From assembly GCA_963718685.1 (NCBI GenBank), contig OY970356.1, forward strand, positions 620,001 to 684,000: a stretch of DNA of 64,000 nt, read 5' to 3'. Source of the DNA: CAVQWH01 sp963718685. GTDB taxonomy: Bacteria > Patescibacteriota > Saccharimonadia > Saccharimonadales > Saccharimonadaceae. A program made the position numbers and the translations under genes. Under the pieces are notes generated by a model, which worked only from the letters and a program-made list of their open reading frames with translations, ran no database searches and had not been told where the DNA came from. Each line of letters begins with the position of its first letter. Position 1 is the first letter of the stretch. This document shows positions 25,538 through 33,969 of this stretch, in pieces.

Positions 25538-26374
25538 CTATATAACTTGGTTAGTTGTAACCCCTATCAAAGTGAGTGATATGTACCAATCAATAATCTG
25601 TTGACCCCACAAACCGGCAATGATAAAGCCTATAATCAAGAACGGCCCAAATGGTATATGAGAAGTGCGGTTCAGCTTATGCATAGCCATACCGGGGACT
25701 ACAACAACACAACCTAGTAAGTTGGCTAAAAACAAACAAATTAATGCAAGCTGCCAGCTGGCAAGTAATAATCCTAAAGCCAGGCTTAGCTTAACATCCC
25801 CTAAACCAATCCATTTCCCTTTAGACCAAATAAAAATCAATAAATACAGCCCAGCTAAAACTAGGACTGAAAATCCAATATTAAGCGCCACGGTAGGAGT
25901 ATTCTGAGCAGTAATCATACGTAGTAAAGCTGAAACTAATCCTACTACAATCAGAGGATAGGTCAGTTTATTAGGCAGCACCAGCCACTTCAGGTCATAC
26001 ATAAATAATATAGCTAAAATAACTCCTGCCACCAGCCATAAGCCAAAAACGACCCATGCCGTGAGACTATATAGGGCAACTGGCCAAAAAAGATAAGAGC
26101 CTACAAAAAATAACCCAACTGCCAGCTCAACGAGTGGATATTGAATACTGATAGGCTTTTTACAATTGCGACACTTCCCCTTCAAGATCACCCAGCTTAT
26201 CACAGGTATCAAATCATACCACGCAAGTGTATGTCGGCAGTGAATACACTGGGAGCGGGCTCGCACTAAGTCTTTTTTACTTTTAAGGCGCCATACCGCT
26301 GCGTTGACAAAGCTACCAAAGCTCAATCCTAGCACAGCCATTAAAACTACTAGATATGTTTTTTCCATTAGCAT
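25538..26374 (-). CDS. pilD: Prepilin peptidase / N-methyltransferase
   Basis: 278-residue polytopic membrane enzyme that cleaves and N-methylates prepilins. The methyltransferase zinc motif is CIHC and CRNC (about residues 42-77). The first catalytic aspartate is probably in LFMYDLKWLVLPNKL and the second is in GLGDVKLSLALGLLL. About eight hydrophobic helices are visible. A start two codons in is also possible. It follows the pilA terminator, so it may have its own promoter (TTGTTT, 18 bases, CATAAT upstream). Confidence 0.93.
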   Translation of the reverse strand: MLMEKTYLVVLMAVLGLSFGSFVNAAVWRLKSKKDLVRARSQCIHCRHTLAWYDLIPVISWVILKGKCRNCKKPISIQYPLVELAVGLFFVGSYLFWPVALYSLTAWVVFGLWLVAGVILAILFMYDLKWLVLPNKLTYPLIVVGLVSALLRMITAQNTPTVALNIGFSVLVLAGLYLLIFIWSKGKWIGLGDVKLSLALGLLLASWQLALICLFLANLLGCVVVVPGMAMHKLNRTSHIPFGPFLIIGFIIAGLWGQQIIDWYISLTLIGVTTNQVI

Positions 26375-26402
26375 TATGGTAGCAGACTTTTTACAAAAAC
26401 AA

Positions 26403-26429
26403 AATCCCTCTTGATGGCCAAGAGGGATT
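26403..26429 (-). terminator. Strong terminator after pilA
   Basis: A perfect 11-base stem, AATCCCTCTTG / CAAGAGGGATT, with a five-base loop. On the minus strand it is followed by TTGTTTTTG. Confidence 0.88.
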
Positions 26430-26449
26430 CCTATTTTTAGCTTAAACTC

Positions 26450-26935
26450 TTAATTATTGGAGCAGTATATGCCGCCACCTTCTAAATATGTACGTACTGC
26501 AACTTTGCGGGAAGTTGAAGCAGTTAAATTACCACCGCCACCACATACAACACGAGTGTTATAGTAAATAGTTCCTAAATCATCACTAGTTATACTACTG
26601 GCATCAGGAGCTGTGCCTGTATGAGCTGTAACCGTATAATCATCACCACTTGGATCAGCAAACTGATCACCATCAGCTCTTAGGTATTGGCTAACAAACG
26701 GATCAGCTGCGCTAGTAGTGTCTGATGGAGGAACGCTACCCCTATTATTGGATTGGTACGAATTAATTTGGCTTAAGAACTTACCTACGTCGTCTTTACG
26801 CTGTGTGTCACGTTGACTGCGTTGCAAAGCTGGTAAGGCAATAAACACCATCAGGAAAATAAGTCCGGCGATTGCCAAAACTAATACAACCTCAATAATG
26901 GTAAAGCCGCTTGTAGATGTTTTTTGTTGTTTCAT
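26450..26935 (-). CDS. pilA: Major type IV pilin candidate
   Basis: 161 residues with leader MKQQKTSTSG^FTIIEVVLVL. The hydrophobic helix runs to about residue 35, followed by a compact globular domain with two cysteines (RVVCGG and IYCSNN at the C-terminus) that could form the pilin disulfide loop. It alone in the locus has both a private promoter (26996-27024) and a strong terminator directly after it, as expected for the abundant subunit. That it is the major pilin is inferred. Confidence 0.85.
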   Translation of the reverse strand: MKQQKTSTSGFTIIEVVLVLAIAGLIFLMVFIALPALQRSQRDTQRKDDVGKFLSQINSYQSNNRGSVPPSDTTSAADPFVSQYLRADGDQFADPSGDDYTVTAHTGTAPDASSITSDDLGTIYYNTRVVCGGGGNLTASTSRKVAVRTYLEGGGIYCSNN

Positions 26936-26995
26936 AGTTATGATGCCACCCTTTCGCTTGATAACTATTTTGCGCTGATAATACGCTTACGTTTA

Positions 26996-27024
26996 ATAAT
27001 AGTTCAGCTGCCTTAATTAGACAA
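26996..27024 (-). promoter_or_regulatory. Promoter of pilA
   Basis: On minus: TTGTCT (27024-27019), a 17-base spacer, TATTAT (27001-26996). The predicted 5' leader is about 54 bases and contains AAGGGTGG upstream of the ATG. Confidence 0.65.
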
Positions 27025-27029
27025 GTACT

Positions 27030-28238
27030 TTATACACTAACTGTATTAACTAATTGATAAATCGGTAGTAAAATAGCCGCTACCATACCGCCAGCCACCA
27101 GAGCCAGCACAACCATCAACACAGGCTCAATAGAGGTAGATATGGTTTTAATGGCATCGTCTAACTCTTTTTCAAAAACATTGGCAGTACGTCCCATCAT
27201 TTCGTCAATCCGTCCGGATTTTTCCCCGATTTGGAGCATTTGTGGCACCAGCTGAACAATATAATCTTCATGCTCTAAAGATTCAGCCAAACCTTTGCCA
27301 CCTTTCACCTTCTCGGCTGCACGATCAATCGATTTAGCAACTAACGTATTGTTAATTGCCTGGGAGCAGATTTTAAGAGCATCAAGCATAGGGACCCCTG
27401 TCGCCATAAGAGTTTGGCCGGTACGCATAAACCGCGCCATGTACAGCTTTCTAAATAGCTGCCCGAATAAGGGAACATTGAGCTTGAATACATCTTTAGT
27501 ATGTATGCCATTATCTGTTCGAAAGTACTGAATAGAAAAGTACGTAATTACGCCGATTAAAATTATAATCAGCCACCAAAAGTGAAGAATGAAGTTAGCT
27601 AGACCTACCATTATGCTGGTGATAAGTGGTAGAGTTTGTTTTAAGTCGTGGTATAGTTTTTGGACTTGAGGAACAATTGTAAAAAGCATGAACCCTAAAA
27701 CCAACAAGATAACTACTAACACAATTACCGGGTAAACAAGTGCTCCACGAATTTTACTCATCATTTCCGCGTCTTTTTCTTGCTGGTTTGCAAGACGCTC
27801 TAAGGCTTTGTCTAATGTACCGGAAGTTTCCCCGGCTGCTACCAGCGAGACAAAAACGTTGTTAAACACCGTGGGATGCTTAGCGAACGAGTCAGATAAA
27901 GTATTGCCGGCTTCTACTGAAGTCAATATATCTTGCGCAATAGAACGTAATCGTTGATTATCGGTTTGCTCAACAATAGTACTGAGACTTTGCGTCAAAG
28001 GCAGGCCCGCACCGATTAAAGTAGCTAGCTGGCGAGAAAAAACTACTTTATCTTTAGAAGTAATTCTATTGGAAATGCTATTAAAAAGATTGTTTTTGCC
28101 TTGTTCGGTAATCTTAACCGGTACATAGCCTTGGCTCATTAACAACTTAGCCGCCGCTCGCTCTGATTCAGCCTCTACGGTAGCTTTAACGTGCTTTTTG
28201 GTAGCAGAGTCTTTAGCTTCGTAATCAAACTTTAACAC
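27030..28238 (-). CDS. pilC: Type IV pilus platform protein PilC (GspF family)
   Basis: 402-residue inner-membrane protein with the duplicated GspF domain: VFSRQLATLIGAGLPLTQSL (about 65-84) and its repeat RFMRTGQTLMATGVPMLDAL (about 270-289). Three hydrophobic helices are visible, the last near the C-terminus (VLMVVLALVAGGMVAAILLP). It couples the PilB and PilT motors to pilus assembly. It lies 8 bases after pilT. Confidence 0.94.
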   Translation of the reverse strand: MLKFDYEAKDSATKKHVKATVEAESERAAAKLLMSQGYVPVKITEQGKNNLFNSISNRITSKDKVVFSRQLATLIGAGLPLTQSLSTIVEQTDNQRLRSIAQDILTSVEAGNTLSDSFAKHPTVFNNVFVSLVAAGETSGTLDKALERLANQQEKDAEMMSKIRGALVYPVIVLVVILLVLGFMLFTIVPQVQKLYHDLKQTLPLITSIMVGLANFILHFWWLIIILIGVITYFSIQYFRTDNGIHTKDVFKLNVPLFGQLFRKLYMARFMRTGQTLMATGVPMLDALKICSQAINNTLVAKSIDRAAEKVKGGKGLAESLEHEDYIVQLVPQMLQIGEKSGRIDEMMGRTANVFEKELDDAIKTISTSIEPVLMVVLALVAGGMVAAILLPIYQLVNTVSV

Positions 28239-28246
28239 GGAAGTTG

Positions 28247-29317
28247 TTATCCTCTCATCATTCTGTCAAACTCGCCTAAATCAACTGCAAAGTTGCGTGC
28301 TTCGTCATAGGTAATCGTTCCCCCTTTTACGAGGCCAGCGAGAGTCTTGTCCATAGATTGCATACCTTGATCGGCGCCAGTTTGAATTACTGCATCAAGC
28401 TGGTGGCTCTTGCCTTCTCTAATTATGTTACGCACTGCCGCTGAAGCTACTAAAATTTCTGCAGCTACTACTCGTCCACCGCCAATAGATGGGATAAGTC
28501 TCTGTGAACAAATAGCCATTAAAATGTTGCTTAGCTGGGCGCGGATTTGCGGTTGCTGGTGAGGTGGAAAAACATCAATCATACGATCGATTGATTGGGC
28601 GGCACTGTTAGTGTGAAGTGTCGCAAAAACCAAATGACCAGTTTCGGCAATTGTAATAGCTGCTGATATCGTCTCAAGATCGCGCATCTCACCGATCAGT
28701 ACAACATCAGGGTCTTCACGCAAACTAGAGCGAAGAGCTGCTGAAAAACTGTAAGTATCATAGTGAACTTCTCGCTGTGCAACTACTGACTTTTTAGACT
28801 TATGGGTAAATTCAATTGGATCCTCAATGGTAATAATATGCGTAGCTCTTTCAGCATTAATTCTATCCAGCAAAGCAGCCAGGGTGGTTGATTTACCAGA
28901 GCCGGTTGGGCCAGTCACCAATACTAAGCCACGCGGATAATCTGCAAAGTTATTAACTATCGGCGGCACTCCTAGTTCAGTAACAGTTTTAATTTCGTTA
29001 GGTATTAAACGCAAAGCTGCAGCTAAGTTCCCACGTTCATGGAAGGCATTTACACGAAACCGCCCTAAATCACCGAAGGCAAAGCTAAAGTCAAACTCTT
29101 TATCTTTTAGTAAGATTTGCTGCTGGTCTTGATCTAAAATTGTAAATATCAAACCCTCAACTTCTTCTTCACTTAGTTTATCGTAGCCAGAAACAGGCGT
29201 AAGAGAACCGTCAATACGTAGCATAGGCGGTAAACTGACTTGTAAATGAAGGTCGGATGCTCGCTTACGCACAACTTCCTCTAGCAGAATCTCGATTTTT
29301 AGATCTTGGTTAGCCAT
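28247..29317 (-). CDS. pilT: Type IV pilus retraction ATPase PilT
   Basis: 356 residues. Walker A VTGPTGSGKSTTLAALLD is near residue 133, the Asp box IIIIEDPIEF-like segment is HIITIEDPIEFTHKSKKS, Walker B is VVLIGEMRDLETISAA, and the His box is GHLVFATLHTNSAAQSIDRM. GEMRD and the length identify PilT rather than PilB. It powers depolymerisation and twitching. Confidence 0.94.
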   Translation of the reverse strand: MANQDLKIEILLEEVVRKRASDLHLQVSLPPMLRIDGSLTPVSGYDKLSEEEVEGLIFTILDQDQQQILLKDKEFDFSFAFGDLGRFRVNAFHERGNLAAALRLIPNEIKTVTELGVPPIVNNFADYPRGLVLVTGPTGSGKSTTLAALLDRINAERATHIITIEDPIEFTHKSKKSVVAQREVHYDTYSFSAALRSSLREDPDVVLIGEMRDLETISAAITIAETGHLVFATLHTNSAAQSIDRMIDVFPPHQQPQIRAQLSNILMAICSQRLIPSIGGGRVVAAEILVASAAVRNIIREGKSHQLDAVIQTGADQGMQSMDKTLAGLVKGGTITYDEARNFAVDLGEFDRMMRG

Positions 29318-29333
29318 AATTTCGCCCTTTCCC

Positions 29334-31100
29334 TTATAATATGTCGGCCGTTACGCGATTAACTTCATCAATAGTTGTATAACCACCTAGTACCTTTAAA
29401 TATCCGTCTTGGCGCATAGTTAGCATGCCTTGCTCTGCCGCCGCTCGCTTAATTTCATTGGTTGTTGCACGTTTGGTAATAAGATCTTGTACAGACTCAT
29501 TTACATCCAACACTTCATACAAACCCATACGCCCCGAGTAGCCGCCAGGATATTTAGGGTTGTCCTTACCCTTAGATAAAGTATAAGCGTTTTGGTTGGC
29601 CAGGGGCAAGTCTTTAAACCCTAAATCTTCAGAGACTTTAGGAAGATCGGCTTTTGTCTTGGGCAAAAGCATGCCTATGTTGTCCCGAATACTTTGGGTT
29701 TCTAAAGCAGATGATTGGTAAATATCTCTATCTGGCGCTACACGGCGAACTAAGCGTTGCCCGATAATAGTGTTCACTGTTGAGGCAATTAAAAATGGTT
29801 CAATCCCCATATCTAGCAAGCGTGGCAGCACACCAGCCGCCGAGTTGGTATGTAGAGTTGAAAATACTAAATGACCAGTTAAAGCTGCCTGCACGGCTAA
29901 CTCGGCGGTTTCCTTATCTCGAATCTCTCCTACCATGACAATATCAGGGTCTTGGCGAAGTATAGAGCGCAAGCCTGTAGCAAAAGTTAACCCAACTTCC
30001 GAGTTAACTTGTATCTGATTTACTCCAGAAATCTTGTACTCAACCGGATCTTCAAGAGTAACAATATTAACGGTGTCGTCTTTAATCTCTTGGATTAAAG
30101 CGTACAGAGAGGTTGACTTACCCGAACCGGTTGGGCCGGAAGTTAGCACCATGCCATTAGGGCGTTTAATACCTTTTCTGACCGTGCGCAGAGCCCGGCC
30201 GGCGTAGCCCATTTCCTCAAGCTTAAAACTAGCGCCTGATTTATCCAGTAGACGGATTATGGCTTGTTCGCCCCAAACTACCGGACTAATTGCAATACGA
30301 AGATCCACATCTTTACCGGCAACATGTATATCGAACTGTCCATCTTGCGGAATTCGATGCTCGTCAATTTTTAAGTTAGATAAAATTTTGATACGACTAA
30401 TCAAAGCCGGCTCAATAGTCTTGGGTAACTTCATAATCTCACGTAGCACACCGTCAATACGACAACGAATTTTTAGTTGAGTTTCTTGTGGCTCAATATG
30501 AACATCCGAGGCACGACTACGCACAGCGTAATCCAAAATCGTACTTAAGGCCCGGCTAATCGGCGAGTCTTGAACAATTGTTTTGACGTTGCCCGCTTGT
30601 GCACTTTGTTCATTTTCGCTCTGAACCGCATCGACTGCAGCATCTACGCTGGAAAAATCAGTTTTGTATTGTTCAATAACGCTACGTATTCCTCGCTCCG
30701 ACGCCATGTAAACTTTAATGGGGCGGCCAATTAGATTAGACAGATAATCCACTGCCTGGACATTGTTTGCGTCTATCATTGCTACAGCTAAACGATTCTG
30801 GACTTCACCTAATGGAACTGCCATAAAGCGTTCAGCGATTTCCACCGGAAGCAGACCTAAAATATGCTGATCGATTGAAGTGTCCGATAAATTAACGTAA
30901 GGAACGTTGGAAAGATACGCAATACAATGCGTTAGCGTTTCGTCATCAATTGCTCCATAGCTAAGCAGAGCCGCAATAAAAGGCGTGCCATCTTTGGCAG
31001 ATGAGTCTTCATACTGTCTTAGCGACTCGGCTGCAACCAGCCCTTCGCTAACTAGCAGTTCTTTCAATCTCTCCTGTAAGTCATTTGTTAGAAGCGCCAA
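29334..31100 (-). CDS. pilB: Type IV pilus extension ATPase PilB
   Basis: 588 residues. An N-terminal MshEN-like domain (about 1-160) precedes the GspE core: Walker A TSGPTGSGKSTSLYAL, Walker B DIVMVGEIRDKETAELA, and GHLVFSTLHTNSAAGVLPRL. The zinc-binding tetracysteine usual between the ATPase and C-terminal region of PilB is not present (RRVAPDRDIYQS at that place). It drives pilus polymerisation. Confidence 0.94.
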   Translation of the reverse strand: MALLTNDLQERLKELLVSEGLVAAESLRQYEDSSAKDGTPFIAALLSYGAIDDETLTHCIAYLSNVPYVNLSDTSIDQHILGLLPVEIAERFMAVPLGEVQNRLAVAMIDANNVQAVDYLSNLIGRPIKVYMASERGIRSVIEQYKTDFSSVDAAVDAVQSENEQSAQAGNVKTIVQDSPISRALSTILDYAVRSRASDVHIEPQETQLKIRCRIDGVLREIMKLPKTIEPALISRIKILSNLKIDEHRIPQDGQFDIHVAGKDVDLRIAISPVVWGEQAIIRLLDKSGASFKLEEMGYAGRALRTVRKGIKRPNGMVLTSGPTGSGKSTSLYALIQEIKDDTVNIVTLEDPVEYKISGVNQIQVNSEVGLTFATGLRSILRQDPDIVMVGEIRDKETAELAVQAALTGHLVFSTLHTNSAAGVLPRLLDMGIEPFLIASTVNTIIGQRLVRRVAPDRDIYQSSALETQSIRDNIGMLLPKTKADLPKVSEDLGFKDLPLANQNAYTLSKGKDNPKYPGGYSGRMGLYEVLDVNESVQDLITKRATTNEIKRAAAEQGMLTMRQDGYLKVLGGYTTIDEVNRVTADIL

Positions 31101-31122
31101 AACTTTCCCCTCCTAACGCTCA

Positions 31123-31359
31123 TTAAAATGGTAAACTGTCAGACGATTGACCAGTTCTTCTTTCGACTGTCGGGTTAATCGCATCTTTATTAAAAATGCT
31201 GCTGTCCGGATCGCTAACTTCAGAGCTAATCGGTTCGGCTGTCTTTACCGTAACATCACTTTGCTTAGGCGAGCCAATGACTGATTCAGCTACAAAATAA
31301 GCAATTAATGCACTAATTGAGGCAATTAAAATAATCATTGCTATATCGGCTTTTTTCAT
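31123..31359 (-). CDS. Small membrane protein in the pilus operon
   Basis: 78 residues: one N-terminal helix (IAMIILIASISALIAYFVAE) and an acidic, probably disordered outside part. It overlaps the PilO-like gene by 4 bases and precedes pilB by 22. Its place in the operon suggests an accessory role in the alignment complex (PilP-like position), but no homology is claimed. Confidence 0.65.
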   Translation of the reverse strand: MKKADIAMIILIASISALIAYFVAESVIGSPKQSDVTVKTAEPISSEVSDPDSSIFNKDAINPTVERRTGQSSDSLPF

Positions 31360-32156
31360 GGATGCACCACCTTATTGGTTAACATAAATTTCTTAACTGG
31401 TTGGTAAAAAGTTTTAGCATGCACTATAGCTGTAATTGTACTGCCGGTTTGATCACTTGCTTGCAAAGATATGGATATGACCTGAATCGGCAAAATCGAT
31501 TTTTCCATTTGCTCCAGGGCTTTTTGAACATTTTGATCACTCCCCACTAAAGTAAAGTTAAAGTCCGTTTCTTGTGGACCTGTACCTGTCGCAGTTTGAG
31601 AGCTACCTACTGTACTACCATCCGCGGATACAGATCCGTCTACTGATGAAGTGTCACCTGAGAGTGCCGTAATATTAAGGCTTTCAATGCTACCTAAATT
31701 ATCAAGTAGCTTGGTCTGCAACGATGCGCCAAGAGCTGTACCATCAAAGCGCCATGGCAAAGCATCGAAGATAACCTGCAGGTTATCTTCGTCTGGCTGG
31801 GTTTTTGCCGAGGCTAAGTCGGGATTAGCTGTAAGATCGTTCACTGCTTTATCAAGCTTTTTAGCGCTATCGATATTATCGTTTAAGATAGCGCTGGTTT
31901 TAGATTTCTCTGCAATAATTTTATTCTTAAAGAGAACTTGCTTACCTAGAAATACTGAAGCAACTATGGCAAACATAACAATTATCGAAGCACCGGCTAT
32001 CCATAAAAACATGCTGCGGTTCGTGCGATCTATCAGCTGTCGCTTATGCAGCGTTTCAACCGGTTTTTTGGAAGAGCTACCATTGCTGTTACCAGCAGAA
32101 GATTCTGGGTTATTAGCAGGCGAAGCCGGTGGTGGTTGAATACTAGACTCTGGCAT
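31356..32156 (-). CDS. pilO: PilO-like alignment subcomplex protein
   Basis: 266 residues. A Pro/Ser-rich cytoplasmic stretch (1-45), one membrane helix (about 49-70), a short coiled coil (KTSAILNDNIDSAKKLDKAV) and a periplasmic-type ferredoxin-like domain with FNFTLVGSDQNVQKALEQME and VISISLQASDQ. It follows pilN directly, the standard order M-N-O. Sequence similarity to PilO is weak, so the name leans on context. Confidence 0.72.
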   Translation of the reverse strand: MPESSIQPPPASPANNPESSAGNSNGSSSKKPVETLHKRQLIDRTNRSMFLWIAGASIIVMFAIVASVFLGKQVLFKNKIIAEKSKTSAILNDNIDSAKKLDKAVNDLTANPDLASAKTQPDEDNLQVIFDALPWRFDGTALGASLQTKLLDNLGSIESLNITALSGDTSSVDGSVSADGSTVGSSQTATGTGPQETDFNFTLVGSDQNVQKALEQMEKSILPIQVISISLQASDQTGSTITAIVHAKTFYQPVKKFMLTNKVVHP

Positions 32157-32158
32157 GA

Positions 32159-32860
32159 CTAACTTCCACCCCCTTTGCTACTAGTTTGACCAAATACGGA
32201 CGGGTCTTGACTGGACGGTGTAGTATTCTTATTCGGAACTACTACTGTAGGATTTTGTATATCACGCGCAAATGCTTGGTCGCTATAGGTAATAATAAAT
32301 TTAAATGTAGTTACAGTTACTCCGGCACTATCCTGACCTAGCCCTACACCGGACAGTTGCACGTCGGTAAACACCTTAGAGTCGCCACCCTGACTACTGT
32401 TCAGTGTAGCATTGTCTAGTGTATCTTTAAACACGCCTACAGCTTTATAGTCTACTGCCGAACCATCAATCGTAATAGTCTTGGTCTCATTATCTACTTT
32501 AAGCTGGGAGATTTTTATGTTGTTTGGAGCTCTGGGGTTTAATACTCTTAAATAATCAAACAATCTGGAATAAATATCTTTGTTTTTATGTAGATCCGAC
32601 AAAGCTGATAACTGGTTTTGTACAGTTAAATCCCTGGTTAAATTACTTTGATCCTCTAATTGCTTAGCATGGTTTTTGATGTCACCATCCACAATCTTTT
32701 CATGAACACTTTGGACTACGTAAAGATTAAAAGCTATGAGCGCTACTATGCCAACCGATATTATGATAAGCAAAATCATTGCAGAAATAATTTTGCGCCT
32801 CAAGCGCTGGGCATGGACGAACTCTTGTTTAACATCTGGTAGTAAGTTGAGTTCAATCAC
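32159..32860 (-). CDS. pilN: PilN-like alignment subcomplex protein
   Basis: 233 residues beginning MIELNLLPDVKQEFV, the conserved N-terminus of PilN (INLLP), which docks on PilM. A membrane helix lies at about 25-50, then a coiled coil and an alpha/beta domain (KISQLKVDNETKTITIDGSA). It overlaps pilM by 4 bases. Confidence 0.88.
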   Translation of the reverse strand: MIELNLLPDVKQEFVHAQRLRRKIISAMILLIIISVGIVALIAFNLYVVQSVHEKIVDGDIKNHAKQLEDQSNLTRDLTVQNQLSALSDLHKNKDIYSRLFDYLRVLNPRAPNNIKISQLKVDNETKTITIDGSAVDYKAVGVFKDTLDNATLNSSQGGDSKVFTDVQLSGVGLGQDSAGVTVTTFKFIITYSDQAFARDIQNPTVVVPNKNTTPSSQDPSVFGQTSSKGGGS

Positions 32861-33906
32861 GGATATCTACTCCTTTGAGCCAAGCCTAGGACTACACCAA
32901 ATTGTGTAGCTACTGATTGTAGCTTTTCTTGATCGGCTGAATTGACTTTAACCTTCTGCCACGGGTTAGCAACTACGGCTCGTAAGTTAGTCTTGGATGA
33001 TAAATACTCAGCCAACAAAGGAACTGCCGCACCATAACCGCTAAGAACCACGTCGTTTACCGTAACGCTAGGATAGCGAGTTTGGAAAAACTTAACAGAT
33101 TTATTAACCTCAGTAACAAATTGATCTAAGGTGCCTTCAACCGCCCTTACAACCTGACCTTCCAATCTGTCTGGCGCCAAACCAAATTTTAAAATAAACT
33201 GATGAGCTTGGTTATCTTCCACGTCCAAGTTTTGAGCCGCTGACTTAACTAAAGCTTGCAAGCCTACAGGTATAGAGCGTATCAAGCGAGGTGATGAACC
33301 ATAGGTCATAACCAAATCAGTTGCTATGTCACCTATATCAAGAATCATGTGAGCATCTGTTGTGTTGGCAGGAAGAAGTGATCGCACCAAAGCAACGGAA
33401 TCCGGCTCAACCGCTATAACATTTAAGCCAAGGTTTTCTAACATATTAAGTCGTGATTCATTGTAACTGTTAGCTACACTAGTAAGTAGAACTTCAAGCT
33501 TTTCAGGATCGTGTAGGGATTGCCCAAGCAGAGCGTAATCTACTTTAACTTCATCAATTGGCGTTGGAATATATTGCTCAGCCTGATATTTAATATTGCC
33601 CTTTAACTCTTGAGGTGACATTTTAGGAACATCTACAACTGTGGCAAAAGTTTTGTTGGCCGGCACCCCGACAACTACATCACGAGCACGGATACCACTC
33701 TGCCCAAGCGCAGTCATAATAATCTCACCCAGTTTGCGCTGAGCTTCCGGAGAGTCACTGGCACTCAGCTTAATGTCCACCGGTGCATAGCCATACTTCA
33801 CCAGCGACCACATATCATCACCTTGGCGAGAAAGCTGCACGATTCTGACAGCAGTACTACCGATATCAAGCGTAAAGTAATCGCCCACTGATTTTAACAA
33901 CTTCAT
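32857..33906 (-). CDS. pilM: PilM, actin-like pilus assembly protein
   Basis: 349 residues. Actin-like ATPase motifs: FTLDIGSTAVRIVQLS at the N-terminus, ILDIGDIATDLVM in the middle and VVLSGYGAAVPLLAEYL near the end. It is cytoplasmic and binds PilN. An ATG four codons upstream (33918) lies inside the TATAAT -10 box, so the ATG at 33906 is preferred. Confidence 0.9.
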   Translation of the reverse strand: MKLLKSVGDYFTLDIGSTAVRIVQLSRQGDDMWSLVKYGYAPVDIKLSASDSPEAQRKLGEIIMTALGQSGIRARDVVVGVPANKTFATVVDVPKMSPQELKGNIKYQAEQYIPTPIDEVKVDYALLGQSLHDPEKLEVLLTSVANSYNESRLNMLENLGLNVIAVEPDSVALVRSLLPANTTDAHMILDIGDIATDLVMTYGSSPRLIRSIPVGLQALVKSAAQNLDVEDNQAHQFILKFGLAPDRLEGQVVRAVEGTLDQFVTEVNKSVKFFQTRYPSVTVNDVVLSGYGAAVPLLAEYLSSKTNLRAVVANPWQKVKVNSADQEKLQSVATQFGVVLGLAQRSRYP

Positions 33907-33916
33907 ACTACCCGCC

Positions 33917-33946
33917 ATTATACATAAGCAATAAGAGTTCTGACAA
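33917..33946 (-). promoter_or_regulatory. Promoter of the pilMNO-B-T-C operon
   Basis: On minus: TTGTCA (33946-33941), 18 bases, TATAAT (33922-33917), then 10 bases to the ATG at 33906. The predicted transcript has only a few bases of leader. Confidence 0.75.
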
Positions 33947-33969
33947 GTCGATTATTAGAGTAGGCAAAA

